Below are positions 39,289 through 51,554 of a stretch of 64,000 bases of DNA, piece after piece (positions within the stretch are counted from its first letter, which is position 1; every line of letters begins with the position of its first letter). Source of the DNA: Strongyloides papillosus (taxonomy: Eukaryota; Nematoda; Chromadorea; Rhabditida; Strongyloididae); the NCBI GenBank assembly GCA_005656395.1, contig SRSI01000060.1, positions 186,001 to 250,000 of the forward strand, in the 5' to 3' direction. The notes under the pieces were generated by a model. The model searched no databases. It had not been told where the DNA came from and saw only the letters and a list, made by a program, of their open reading frames with translations. The position numbers were made by a program, and so were the translations under genes.

Positions 39289-39317
39289 TATGTTCTTATA
39301 TTAAGTTTAAATATGTA

Positions 39318-40204
39318 TTAGGTTGTTGCAAAAGTTCTGTCGTATTTTTTACAAAATTTTTAAATGATTGTAAATTTAATAAGAAGTATGTCTAATTTAC
39401 AATATATTATCGAATATAATCTACAACTAGTCTCCATTTATTAGTCACTTTATCGTTTCCAGATGTGAAGAATTTTCCATCCTTTTTGAAGAAAGTTTCA
39501 AAAAAACCAACATTTGCCTCACCAACTTTAATGAAGTACCTACCGTTCTAGAAGTTATGTAGAGATAAGAGCAGGTAGTGATTAGATAGAGAAACATTTG
39601 GAAATTGTTTTGTGTGCGAGAGATATTCATAACTTCACTCATCCAGATTTTTTTGAGTCTTCAATGTCACATGTCATCATATTGAAGAACAACATTTTTG
39701 TAATTTTTCGAATTACGTAATTTTTTTAGAATTTTTTCGTCTGATTTTGATAGAGTTTTACAATAAGAGTAATAAAAATTAGTTTGAAATTTATAGAATC
39801 TCAAAAAATCTTTATTCGAAGCTGAAGCCATACAAATCCATACTTCATCTTCAAGGTTCATTTCTTTATCTTGAAACTTTGAGAACGATCTTTACATAAT
39901 TCCAACATTTACTATATCTTTCCCCAATGCTACACAAAAATTTTTGGAAGCATCAGTTGTCAATTGTCTTAGTTGGAGCTCTTAGAAAATACAGTGTTAA
40001 AAATGACTTCTGACCACATCCACTTTTAGCAAAAGAAAATGTAGCATAGACGGTGTAACAAATTGTGATTATGCGAATTTTAAAGTTAAGAAGTGATACT
40101 ATCTAATTATTATAATAGCTTAATTTTATAACAATTGTAATCATATTTTTTTGATGATTAAAAATGACCATAGAAAATACGACAGAACTTTTGCAACAAC
40201 CTAA
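39318..40204 (-). mobile_element. mariner deletion derivative, copy 1
   Basis: Perfect-looking inverted ends TTAGGTTGTTGCAAAAGTTC, flanked by TA; 887 bp. On the minus strand, decayed transposase pieces read in order: an N-terminal HTH trace around MNLEDEVWICMASASNKDF, then near the other end a C-terminal block (KKDGKFFTSGNDK). The catalytic middle is missing. It matches the 47425-48282 copy along its length. Confidence 0.85.
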
Positions 40205-40660
40205 TAGAAGATATTTTTTACTATAGGTAAAAATCCATATAATTTTTCATAGATTTAATTTTTTGAATATGGTCATTAAAGTCAATAAAAAAATTTTCGG
40301 CCTTCAGAAGAGTGTTATTTTATAATAAAAGGTATAATTATTAGTAACTCAAACTATTAAAACTTATTAAAAAAATATTTTGGTATGTTTATAATTGCTT
40401 TTTTTAAAAGCATTTATAATCTTACATAAAGCTCTAATCTTATATTTGAAAAAGTATTTGTTTAAGACAATTTAATTTTTAAAATACCAATGATATAGTA
40501 AAAAATAGAAACTTATTTTAATAACTAATTAATTATTTTTTAACTTTTAAGTGCGATATAGTTACGATAAAATTAGTCGCAAATCAAGAAAATTCAAATT
40601 TTAATAAGTGGGAAAAATTCATTACATTTTATGCAAAAATGCTTCTCATTTTTTTGTGTG

Positions 40661-42156
40661 TATGTTAGTTGTTTCTATTTTTCTAAAAAATGAAGATCTT
40701 CATATTATTATAACTTTTTTCTATAAAATTAAATATTAGGCAATTTAAATTACCAATGTCGCATACTTTAGCATAAATTAAATTTTTGTAAATTTCCAGT
40801 ATAAGTTTATAATTTCTATTATCTTACTTCAAACATATTTTCTAAACTTTTATTTAAAACTTCCATTAATAAATAAGGAAAAATTTCAGTTTTGTAATAA
40901 TTTTAAAAATATTTTGTGTTGACAACAATATACTCATGAAAATAATATTGATAAATATTTTTATTTTATTACAAACATTTTCAGCTAATCTAGTATACGT
41001 TATTCCTCTTACATTTAAAAAACCACAAATATAATTAGATTTTTATAAAGTTTCAACAATAACATTTTTCACAACTAAAATAATTTCAATTTTGTGCAAA
41101 ATTTAGTAATGATAGCTTTCTGAAATAAATTAAAATTTAATAAATATGTTAATGATTTTCAATTAAATATGCATTTTGGATATATTTACTAATTATCACA
41201 ACTTATTTTCAAGTAAAGATATTTTGTATGGTAAGTATATAAATACAAAAAAAAAGAAATTCTTATGTAATAATTATATTTTAATTTCTTGATTTCATTA
41301 GATCATTTTCTTTATATTAAGAATAATTTGCCTTCTAAAACATTATACAATATATTTGTCATTTATAAAAAAAGATTATCAATAATAGCCATAACATACA
41401 AAAATATTTTTTTTAAAAAAATTTTTTTATAACGTCTATGTATATTATTGCTTTCTTAAAGCAAAAATGAATTAGTTTACAGAAAATCTAAATTATAGTT
41501 TTATTAAATTAAATAATAAAGAAATCATTTGAGACAATATATTTTAGATAATCATTTAACTATTTAAAGAACCGTTAAAATTTATCAAAATAAAAGTATT
41601 GTTAATTGAAAAATTTAAACGTATTTATTTGAAGATGTATATTAATTTATTAAAAAAGTGAAATTTTATTTTTTACTTTACTATCCATTTTTATGTTGAA
41701 TTTTAAAAATAATTCATTTAAACCCTTTTTTTGTATTGGTAAAACATGTTGATTTTAATATTTACTCAATTGTTTTGATGTATTAATTTATTGTACTCGC
41801 ATTGTGTCATTAAAAAATTTGTACCGGAGTGAATATTTAACTTACTTAAAAAATTAAATTACTAATGTCACATTAGCTATGCCACGAAACAATATTGAAG
41901 GTTACACTTAGTAAGTTGTCAATAATTGTGTCAGAAAAAAGTACGATTTTAAATTTATTTTAATTTCAAACAGGTTATAGTTTAAAATTATCTTACCAAT
42001 ATGTATTTTCCAAAGATAAATGTATTTTTTAAACAATATAGATAATGTTTTAAGTTTTTTAATCAGATAATTAGTTTTTGTATATTTATACACTTCGGAT
42101 GCTAAAACCTACAATTTTTATTTTACCACTTCTAATCGTTTAGTCAAATAAATGTA
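40661..42156. other. intergenic, no gene seen
   Basis: AT-rich DNA between two transposon remnants. A minus-strand frame at 41908-42093 is chance-like. Nothing recognised. Confidence 0.4.
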
Positions 42157-42908
42157 CAGTCTAACCTCCAAATAAGAGCCTTGCCGGGACCAAGAAATTT
42201 GGTGACTATTTAGAGGTTTTACTTATTTAGAGGTTATTAAATATATCATTAATATTGATGACTAAAATCTAATATTATGTATAAATATTTACTAGGCAGT
42301 GTTAAATGGTAAAAAAAGTGCCATATAGAGTAAAAAACAAAAAGAAATAAATATTAAATATAGTCTAATTATAATTATTTATTTTTTGTTACATTATTTA
42401 AAGTAGTCCATGATCTTAGATTGAGAACTGCAATTAGTAATATGATTTACTATTTTATCTTTTAAACGGGCTATATGAGGAAGAGAATCATCTATTATAG
42501 AATTTTTGACATAAGTTCTTAAATTGTATAGACCTCTAATAACTTCATCTTTTGTTACTTCTTGAGTAATTTTTCCATCACTGTCAAAATCACTGGCTTT
42601 ATTATTATTAAGATCAGAAGATTCTTTCAAATTTAAATTACCATACGTATTTTCATTACTCTTTAAAATATCAATTTTAGAAAATTTTTTAATAAATTCG
42701 TGCCTCTAATTGTCTAAGAAACTATTAAGAGGTTAAAATATATGGAAAAATGCATGTGATTTTCTTAATTACCATGATTATTTGGAGGTTTTTTTAATTT
42801 GGAGGTGTTTTATTTAGAGGTTTTTTGTATGGAAATTTAAAAAAAAAAATTCGGGACCAGACTTTACGGTGACTAAGTAGAGGTTTCTCTTATTAAGAGG
42901 TTACACTG
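42157..42908 (-). mobile_element. pogo/Tigger-like DNA transposon remnant
   Basis: Ends CAGTCTAACCTCCAAATAAG and (inverted) CAGTGTAACCTCTTAATAAG are flanked by TA. Subterminal copies of TTTAGAGGTTTT and of TCGGGACCAGAC / CCGGGACCAAGA lie further in. It contains the transposase C-terminus on the minus strand (42394-42630). At 752 bp only the tail of a roughly 2-kb element is left. Confidence 0.8.
42394..42630 (-). pseudogene. pogo-like transposase C-terminal fragment
   Basis: The minus-strand frame reads EVTKDEVIRGLYNLRTYVKN, then IDDSLPHIARLKDKIVNHI, and ends QSKIMDYFK at a TAA. A terminal QTKI.DFF-type peptide after a leucine-rich helical stretch is characteristic of pogo/Tigger transposases. 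The DNA-binding and DDE domains are gone, so the initial Met is internal to the ancestral protein. Confidence 0.7.
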
Positions 42909-43046
42909 TAAATAATTTATTAATCATGGAAATTTTAATTCAAAATCATATTCAAAATATTACTATATATGATCAATTTAATATAAAGTACATTTCATCT
43001 CTTTAAAAGTCTCAAAAATTTCGTAGTTATAAATTTTATTCATGTA

Positions 43047-43830
43047 ATGATGATGAAATTTTTTATAACATGGGAAAATTTTGTCGTCGATACAATAAAG
43101 TACAAGAATCTAAATGAAGTTCTTCTGTTGGTAAAAGATTATTTTGACAAAATACAGTTTTTGAAGGAGAATACTTTTTCAAAGTTACAAAGAAAGAATG
43201 AAATAGAAAATTCATCACATAAAAAATTATCTATAAGGAAATTAATAAACAAAAAAATAATTTCTATTTTTTAACACTAGATGAAGTAAATATAGTAGCT
43301 TTGAAAAATTAACAATTAATAACATTTAAAAATGAAGTATGTTGTCTTTTAAATTAAATGAAATGATACAAAAAAGGTAGGAGGATTTTTTACTTTATTT
43401 TACCAAAAATATTCTTAGTTTATGACGAATTTAAACTTTGAAAAAATATTGATGCATTGAAAAATCCAATAATAATTGATGGAAATACATCTATTCCTAA
43501 ACTTTTAAATGATGAACTTAAAAATTTTATCAACCTAAAGTTTTAATTTACTCAACAATAACTGCTTACTATTTTGGAACACAAACTTATTGAGTAGGAT
43601 TGTTGGAGGAGATAACTTTTTTAAAATTAGCATTTTATCTATTAACACCTGAAATGGATAGGCATCATATGGAAATTGATAACTTTAAGAATCTTTTTAT
43701 AGAAAATTTTCCGAAAAATAAGCTTCCGACTTTTTCTAAAATTTGATTAGATGATTTTGAAAAAAGCCGTATTCTGAATTTATCGTTTTTGAGCGAATTA
43801 GTCTCAAAATACTTATATAATCTTTTTTAA
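43047..43830 (+). pseudogene. decayed third copy of the WFRNEI family
   Basis: Scattered frames resemble the genes at 36009 and 48324 in the same order and orientation. MKFFITWENFVVDTIKYKN with LLLVKDYFDKIQFLKEN matches the middle region weakly. A short FYxKN-type trace lies near 43400. The block ITFLKLAFYLLTPEMD (about 43613-43660) followed by ENFPKNKLPTFSKI matches KELNFLKILLEIITYQMD and KETNFLKQLLFSIAEEMD well. Numerous stops and frame changes lie between the pieces. Confidence 0.5.
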
Positions 43831-43840
43831 TGTAAAATTA

Positions 43841-46800
43841 TAATCGCAAAATTTTTAAATAGTTTCATATTAATTTTTAATTCAAAATTGTCTCTTTTAT
43901 CTAATATTGTTATAGAGAAATATCCATAAAGTTTTATTTAATTAATGTTATATATTTTGGTTGAATTAAAGATATTAACTACAAAACCCTTAAAATTATA
44001 CTCTATATAAATAATTTTAAATTTTGCTGACACACTTCATTCAACTAAAGCATTTCTATACAGTTTAAGCTCAGCAAAAAAATATTTCAATAATTTGCTA
44101 TTTTTCTATATAAAATAATGATAGTGTAAAAGGAAAAATAACTATAATAATACAGCTGCATTATTTTATATGAAATGCCTTGATGCCGTTAATGCCATTT
44201 TGATTTATACATTTAATATTTCTCATCCTTCGAGTTTGTTCATTAATTTTTAAAAAGCACAAAAACAACGATTATATTATACGCATCATTTTTAGAGACT
44301 GGTAAGTAAGCCATTATAATTTTCTTTAAAATTATAAAGTGTTATTAACATTTAATACATCTCTAATAACTATTTTAAATTATAGTATAAATTTGTGTTT
44401 TTGGTAAATTTATACTTAAACTTACTTATAAAAATATTTTATATTTAAAAAACTTTTGAGATCATTGCTTCCACATTACGCATATCGTGTTATTAAAATA
44501 AACAAATTTAACACCACTTATTAAAAAAATTCGATTTAAAATGTCACTTTTATGTTTTAACATTTCTTTGATAAATAATACATTAAAGAAATATCTAATA
44601 AAATATAAAAAAAGAACTTTTATGATGTAGGATATAAACAATAAATTATTAAAAGAGTATTTTTAAAAAAACTTGTTGATAATTTGAAAATTTAGAAAAA
44701 GTAAAATTGTATATTTAGTTATAAACATATACGCTTCTAAAGAAGTATATGAACACAACAGTTACTAAAAAATTTTTTCATATATTTTAATTAGTGTCTA
44801 AGAGGAACACTTTATAACACAATTTATCTTTAAAATAACTGTAATACAATAAGATTATTTTTTAATGTTTCATATCAACCGCTTTACTTTTTTGACCTTG
44901 CTGTTCATTCTTAAAAATGTTGCAAAAGAATTTTCTTCAAATGAGTTTACTTAAAAATTAAAATTTTTAATTTATTAAATCTTGAATAAATTTTTAAATT
45001 TTTCCTTGCTCTTATTATTCATAAAAACATATTTAATTTGTTTTAAAGGAAATCATAAATTCTCTAAAAAAAGATTTATTATATCTCTGATACTATTTCA
45101 AAATGTACTTTATGTTTTCAAGAAAAATGTTTATAATTTTTCGACATATTTAAATAGTTAGTGAATATATAGTTATATTTGAAATCTTTATTTTTTATTG
45201 ACTTTCATTCTAAAAATGAATAACAATAACAAAGATTAATGTTGGTAGAATATTTATTAGAAATTTATTTATTTGATGAGTAGTTAAAATTAATCAAAGG
45301 TTTATCAAAATAAAGTATATTAAATAAAAAACCATTTATTTCTATATAAAGGTTATTTAAAACAATATACGAAATAGTTTTTTTTGAAATAATGTTTTAA
45401 TAAAATTAGTGGGCTCTGAAATTGAAATGAATTGTACTTTTATCTTTGTATTTACATATTTTACTAAAAACTAAAGTACAAAATTGTTAAACAAAAAACT
45501 TTAACGGTCAAAATAATTTAAATTATTTATATTTAATTTCATTAAATTACTCACATTTTGCTTACTTTAATTCTAGATAAAGATAATATTTTTGTATATT
45601 ATGAAATGTTTTTCTATTTTAATATATTAAAATCGTTTGTATTTGTAAAAACAAAATTGAATAAATTGTTACTTAATAAATAATATTGTGTTTGATTTTT
45701 ACTAACAAAGAGCAATTTCTTTATTTCCAAGGTCTTTATTTGTACTTCAACGAAACTACTTCTTTATGATTATTTTATAGTAAAATAGCCTAAATAATAT
45801 ATCGTATGTATATTTTTACAAATATTTAATTATGTTTTCTTCATCTAATTATATTTTTAAAATATAAGTAATTACTTTATTAAAAAGAACGATTGATTGT
45901 TTCAATTGTTTATTGTTCAATAACTTTGTACTATTCATTTCAATTGCATAAAAAGAGTAATGTTAGGTATGATCCTTACAAGAAAACTAATAATGTCATA
46001 AGTTTTATGGTCAGAAAAGAGGAAAAATGTTTCTCTAACCTTACTAAATTTTAAAAGTTATTCGAAATATAAATTTTATATAAATTTTTAAGTATAAAAC
46101 TATCTATTAGAAGTTTTTTTTATTGTTTTTTTGAAAGATTATCTTGTATACGAGAATGTTTTTATTTAACACATAAAAAACAACTGTCTTTTTTATATTT
46201 ATCATTTAAATATTATATATTATGTTTTTTCCTCATTTTAAAATTTAAAAAAATTTTTATTTCACAAATGTCTATTATTAGATTTTACAATTACATATTA
46301 GCCATTTTTTTCACAACTAATAATGGTACTTTGTGTTTGAACAAATTTTGAAGCTTTAAATTATAAAATATTAATCAGAAGGCATGTATTTTTTAATATT
46401 GATATAATAAACATTATTTTTCATATCTACTTTTATTGTTTTATCGAGAATAATTTAAAAAAGTATTAATTGATTGTTCAATCTCTTTGCCATAAGAAAT
46501 TTTCTTTAGAATTGATTTAATACAGTATAGTGAATAATTACAACTCCATTTTTATATCTTGTATAACTTTTTTTTTAACATATCTGTACAATTATGTTGA
46601 ATATCTTTTTGAAAAAATAAATCAAAGAATTTTCCAAATATATAAATAACTACAACCGTTATTTTTTCATTAAATTAAAGTATTCATTTTATATATCGTT
46701 ACAATTTTAAATATTTCCAACTAAAATCAACACTTTATAATGCTTTATCTATATTCGTAATTATCAAAATTAAATGAAAAAATAAATTTATTAGAAATTA

Positions 46801-47424
46801 ATGATTTATTTTTAATTATCAATTAAGTGTTTTTTATTCAAGCATTCTGATATTTTTTACTTGTAAATTCTCAAACTGCATTAATATTAAAAATATAGAA
46901 AGATTTGTTTATAATGACAATTGTAGAAAATATAGTTTAAGATTTTTACTAATATAAAAAAATGAAAAGTTTTTAAAATGGTCTCAATTTGTATGAAGCC
47001 ATTGCCTTGTATATATAGAATATATGGATATATATTACTCTAATTCACAGTTTGTGCTAAATCTTTGAGGCTTAATTAAACAATAAAAATACATTTATTA
47101 TTATTAGTTAATGATAGTCACTACCAAAATAGCGTTTTAATGAATGCTTCATAACCGTATTTCTTAATGTAATTTTTATTTTACTGAAAGAAATTTTTTT
47201 ATTAAATTGTTGGATATCATAGTAAACACTTTTTTAAGGGTTGTCAAAAATTTAGTATTACATTTCTTTTAATTAAATGATTCATTATATTGTAATACGT
47301 CAACATACTAAAATGAGTATTGAAAAGTGCTATGATGTAGGATTTAAACTATTCTAATACCATTCGTCTAACTTATTAATTTATATAATTTTATGAACTT
47401 TTGAAAAAATATGAAAATTATTTA
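43841..47424. other. intergenic, no gene seen
   Basis: Long AT-rich stretch with homopolymer runs. No coding frame, RNA gene or repeat recognised. Confidence 0.4.
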
Positions 47425-48282
47425 TTAGGTTGTCGCAAAAGTTCTGTCGTATGTTCTACGAAATTTTTAAATGATTGTAATTTTAATAAGAAATATGTCT
47501 AATTTACAATATATTATCGAACATAATCTACAACTAGTCTCTGTTTATTAGCCACCTTATCGATTCCAGATGTGAAGAATTTCCCATTCTTTTTGAAGAA
47601 AGTTTCAAAAAAACTAACATTTGCCTCACCAACTTTAGTGAAGTATCTACCGTTCTAAAAGTTATGTGGAGATAAGATTAGGTAGTGATTAGATAGAGAA
47701 ACATCTGGAGAATATGTTGTGTGCGAGAGTAATTCATAACTTCTCTTATCCAGAATTCTTCGAGTCTTCAATGTCACATGTCGTTATCTTGAAGAACAAC
47801 ATTTTTGTAATTTTTTTGTCTGATTTTGATAAAATTTTACAATATAGGTCATAAAAATTAGTTTGTAAATTATAGAATCTCAAAAAATCTTCATTCGAAG
47901 CTGAAACTATACAAATGCATGTTTCATTTTCAAGATTCATTTCTTTGTCTTGGAACTTTGAAAACGATCTTAACATAGCTACCGCATCTACTGCATTTTC
48001 TTCTAATGCTCCACATAAATTTTTAGAATCACCAGTTGTCATATGTCTTAGTTGAAGCTCTTAGAAAATGCAGTGCCAAAAATGACTTCTGACCACATCC
48101 ATGTTTAGCAAAAGAAAATTTAGCATAGATAGTGAGAAAAATTGTAAATATGCCAATTATAAAGTTAAGAAGTGGTACTATCTAATTATTATAATAGTTT
48201 AATTTTATATCAATTGTAATTATATTTTTTTGATGATTAAAAATGACCGTAAAAATAAGACAGAACTTTTGCGACAACCTAA
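47425..48282 (-). mobile_element. mariner deletion derivative, copy 2
   Basis: Inverted ends TTAGGTTGTCGCAAAAGTTC, flanked by TA at 47423-47424 and 48283-48284; 858 bp. Closely related to 39318-40204 over its full length, including the same missing catalytic centre. The minus strand carries N-terminal transposase sequence (47746-48130) and, toward 47560-47640, a C-terminal block (TKVGEANVSFFETFFKKNGK). Its right terminal repeat lies about 40 bp before the ATG of the gene at 48324. Confidence 0.88.
47746..48042 (-). pseudogene. mariner transposase N-terminal fragment
   Basis: Minus-strand frame of 98 codons. DSKNLCGALEENAVDAVAML followed by FSKFQDKEMNLEN aligns in order with the second HTH of mariner transposases (pattern ICxxxGExAVxxxTVxxWFxKFxxGDxxLED). 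The expected Trp is replaced by Ser in LRSFSKFQ. Continuation upstream near 48120-48050 (HFWHCIF, ELQLRH) is broken by a stop. Confidence 0.65.
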
Positions 48283-48323
48283 TATTATTTGAACAAAAAA
48301 TACTTATTAATTATTTTCTTAGT

Positions 48324-49444
48324 ATGTTTGGAAATTTTGAAAAAAAAGTTAATGGTCAAACTTTTATAAGATGGATTGATGATTCCTTAAGAACAATTAG
48401 TTCACATATACCAGTTTATTATCATCCAAATCTTTTATGTGATTATATTGATGATGTAGATGAGGAACTTGTAAAATTTCATGTTGCTTTAGATAATGGG
48501 ACACTTGATTTTGATAAAATTATTAGTTCTTACGAAATGTTACTTGGAAAATTTAAAAAACATAAAGAAGAGATAAACAAACTTTGTCGGAGGCCATTAA
48601 ATGAGAATAATTATGAACCTCGCAATGAGTTACTATTATCTGATTTATGTTCTCGAAAGGTAGTGTTGCAAATCTGATTAATATATAACAATCTCATTAC
48701 ATATATAAAAGCATTTAGAAAACATTACTTACCAAAAAGGCTTGAATCCGGATCAAGGTAAGTAATGTCTTCTAAATGTAATCAATTTCCCCTTTCACTT
48801 TTTATAGCTTTTGTCAATAAATATATAATATAGTAGGTTATGTATTCCAGGTACATCCTATATTTTATACAAAAAATGAAGAAAAAATGATATTATCATG
48901 CAATAAAGAAGAATTTAATGCCTGGTTTCGTAACGAAATTTGTTGTATTCTCGATTTTATTGACAGATATAGAGAGGGTAACTAAAAGGATTATTGACAT
49001 ATTGCTTATTCTATAATTACAGGTAACATGAAATATGAATTTCCCACTAATGCTGATGAATTAGGACGAAGAGCAGAGATTAAAAATACAATGAATACAT
49101 CAGAGTATGAAAATGAATTAATGCATTTATACCAAAGAGTATTATTAGTATATTCTCTTATTTATTCTAAATATACACAAACTACAGCATTTAAACATAA
49201 AATTATTAAGGAAACAAATTTTTTAAAGCAATTATTATTTTCAATTGCCGAAGAGATGGATTTTAGATGTATAAGAATTAATTATTTTATTAATTCATAT
49301 AAGTTATATGTGAAAGGATTGAATGAAAAAAATCAAAATATAAAAAATTTGAGCGATGATATAAATAGAAGAAGTGATGATTTAAAATTACTAGAAAAAT
49401 CTGTTTCAAAATATTTTAAATTGGAATATTTAGAGGCATTGTAA
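48324..49444 (+). CDS. unknown family member B (WFRNEI family)
   Basis: Exons 48324-48659, 48851-48977 and 49023-49444; introns of 191 and 45 bp; phases agree; 294 aa. Starts MFGNFEKKVNGQTFIRWIDD. TTATTTTCTTAG lies directly before the start and could be a trans-splice acceptor. An in-frame ATG at 48243, inside the adjoining mariner terminal repeat, would add 27 residues. It shares with the gene at 36009 RNELLLSDL, FNAWFRNEICCILDFIDRYR, YEFP, ENELMHLYQRVLLVYSLIYS and ETNFLKQLLFSIAEEMD, and the phase-1 intron after the RY..G motif. No signal peptide or membrane segment; charged, helical. Function not recognised. Confidence 0.75.
48712..48778. other. hairpin with 22-bp near-perfect stem in intron 1
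   Basis: Arms 48712-48733 and 48757-48778 are inverted copies with one mismatch (CATTTAGAAAACATTACTTA... against ...TAAGTAATGTCTTCTAAATG), around a 23-nt loop. Total length is 67 nt. Pairing does not extend beyond the arms. It lies wholly in the first intron of the host gene. It could be a precursor-like RNA hairpin or a tiny transposon relic; the sequence alone does not decide. Confidence 0.6.
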
Positions 49445-51312
49445 ATTACATTTAATTTCTCAGTCAACATATGGCAATCCATGATTTTCAAAATATTATT
49501 CTCTGTTTTATATTAAGAAATAATTGTATTCTTTAATTTAGGCAAAACAAAAATTGACTAAGATTTTTTTGAAACTGTATTTTTTAATAATTCACAAATA
49601 ATGTTTATTTACTTTCATTTAATAGTTTTATGAAAACAAATTGGCATTATTAAATCAATATACTGGATTTATTAATGTATTATAAAATTCTTATTCAGAC
49701 ACAACTATCATAATTGTATTTTTAAGATATATACTAAAAGTTTTTTTGTGAAAAAATATTTGTTTAAAACTTTTTAAGAATTACTAGAAGAAATCTTAAA
49801 ATTTATTGTCAACTAAACTATCTGCATTTTTGAATTCACTTCTACTTTAAAAATAAAATAGATAGAATAAAAATTGTTTTACTTTTATAGAAGTAAAATT
49901 AATTGTTCTTAATATAAATATAATCAAAGAATTAATTTCTTTAAGATTTTATAATAAAAAAGTTAGATTGCAAAGGGATAAGTAAATAAATGTTACTATT
50001 TTATAATTTTGAAAATATTAAAGAGTAGAAACGTTTTGTGGTAATAAATTTGTCATATAATTAGATCTTTTTGATAATTGTTCATATTTCAAAGATTAAA
50101 GAATGTTGTTTTTTTAAGCTTTTAGAAGAATATTTTACTATTATAAAAAATTTTTTTTCAAAAATTATTCAAATAACCAATATATTCATTACTTTTAAGT
50201 ATAATTGCCAACAGGTACACAATTTCTTTATATTTGAAATTAGATAGAATATATTAATTATTGTTATTACGTTACATAAAAAAATTAATGTTTGAATCCG
50301 TATTTTTATATCACGACATATTATTATTCCACCTATTTAAGATAGGAAAGAAATTTCTTTAATATTTTAACATTCAAATGCTTTTGATAAATATTAAAAC
50401 AAAAAATTAAACGAAAAAGACAATGTTTTGGTGCAATAATTTATGAGAAATAAAATAAAAATAGTAGTTGGTTTTAAAAAAATTCTTTATATTCTAACCT
50501 AAAATTTTCTAATAATTTCAAATAAATGTTTGATTATTTGAGCATTCAAAATTTTAATTATTTGATATTGCGATTATGATAGAGTTGTTAACATATATTA
50601 AAAATATACTTTAACATATATATTGGATGTACATTATTTATCAAAATCCTTTTATAAACTACTAATAAATTTAAGGAAAATGAAATATTTATTTAGATAA
50701 ATTTGGTATAAAATCAATAGAATATATATCAAATTAAGATGACTTTTGATTAACATCAATTAAATTTAAATTTTTTCTTTTTTTTAGCAATTATAAATCT
50801 GTCACAATCCAAACCGTTTACATCATTATCAAATGTTAAGAAAAATTATTTAAAAGCACTTTTAATCAAATTTATTGTAAAGCAAAAGTTACAAAATATG
50901 TCTCCAAAAGAGTGAAATCATACTTTTTTATTAGAAATTTATAACAACACTATAAATATTGCAAAAAAATTAAATTTAATGTTACGCTGTTTGAATAAGA
51001 GTTAAAGTAATGTATAAGATATCCTACTAAATATTTCAAAATAATTTTATTTTATTTCTACTATTAATCGATTGACGTCGATCTCGTTTTAATTTTATAA
51101 ATTTTATATTGTAATGAGTTTTATGTACTTAAGATTGTTCAACTAGATATGTTCTAATTCAGACATTTGAATTATTACTATTGTCAATATCATAAATTTC
51201 TCTCTGAGAAATTTTTGCAACTGTCCATTTATTCTTTCCAGTTGATCAAACACCATAAGTGAAGGCTTCCATGTCATCGTAATTTATAGCAAATAAAAAT
51301 ATTGAATGATCG
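49445..51312. other. intergenic, no gene seen
   Basis: AT-rich 3' flank of the preceding gene. Nothing recognised. Confidence 0.4.
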
Positions 51313-51554
51313 AATTTCCCAAAAACCAAAACAAGTTATGTAAAAGAAGCATTAAATGAAATGCTCAAACTGAACATTGAAAAGATCAAGTCTGGAATAA
51401 AAATATACTACTTTGTTGAGAGTTGTAAGTCATACTACTTTGCGGTTATATGCAAAATGTACAAAAAGAAAAGAAGCGGTTCTTTAGAATCCACTTCAAG
51501 AATAATGATGATTTAAAAGAGAATAATACAGAGATGGAAGACATATTTAAATAA
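51313..51554 (+). pseudogene. coding-like relic, unknown family
   Basis: A 67-codon frame without an early Met reads NFPKTKTSYVKEALNEMLKL, then KSGIKIYYFVESCKSYYFAV and CKMYKKKRSGSLE, to TAA at 51514. Shifting frame at the lysine run continues KKRFFRIHFKNNDDLKENNT to TAA at 51552. Composition is unlike the surrounding DNA. Probably a frameshifted remnant of a basic protein; origin not recognised. Confidence 0.35.

Larger units (their letters stand above)
37211..40660. mobile_element. outer copy of a nested TIR element
   Basis: Left end CATACAAAAAAAATAGGGA and right end (inverted) CACACAAAAAAATGAGAA are flanked by TA. They share about 65 bp of inverted similarity, including AAAATG and AATTTTTCCCA. 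Its left part (to about 37640) is a diverged direct repeat of 37663-38110, and its right part (40215-40660) is a direct repeat of 38900-39288. The simplest reading is one element interrupted by a second copy of its own family (37663-39288) and then by a mariner (39318-40204). No transposase recognised in the element's own sequence. Confidence 0.6.
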
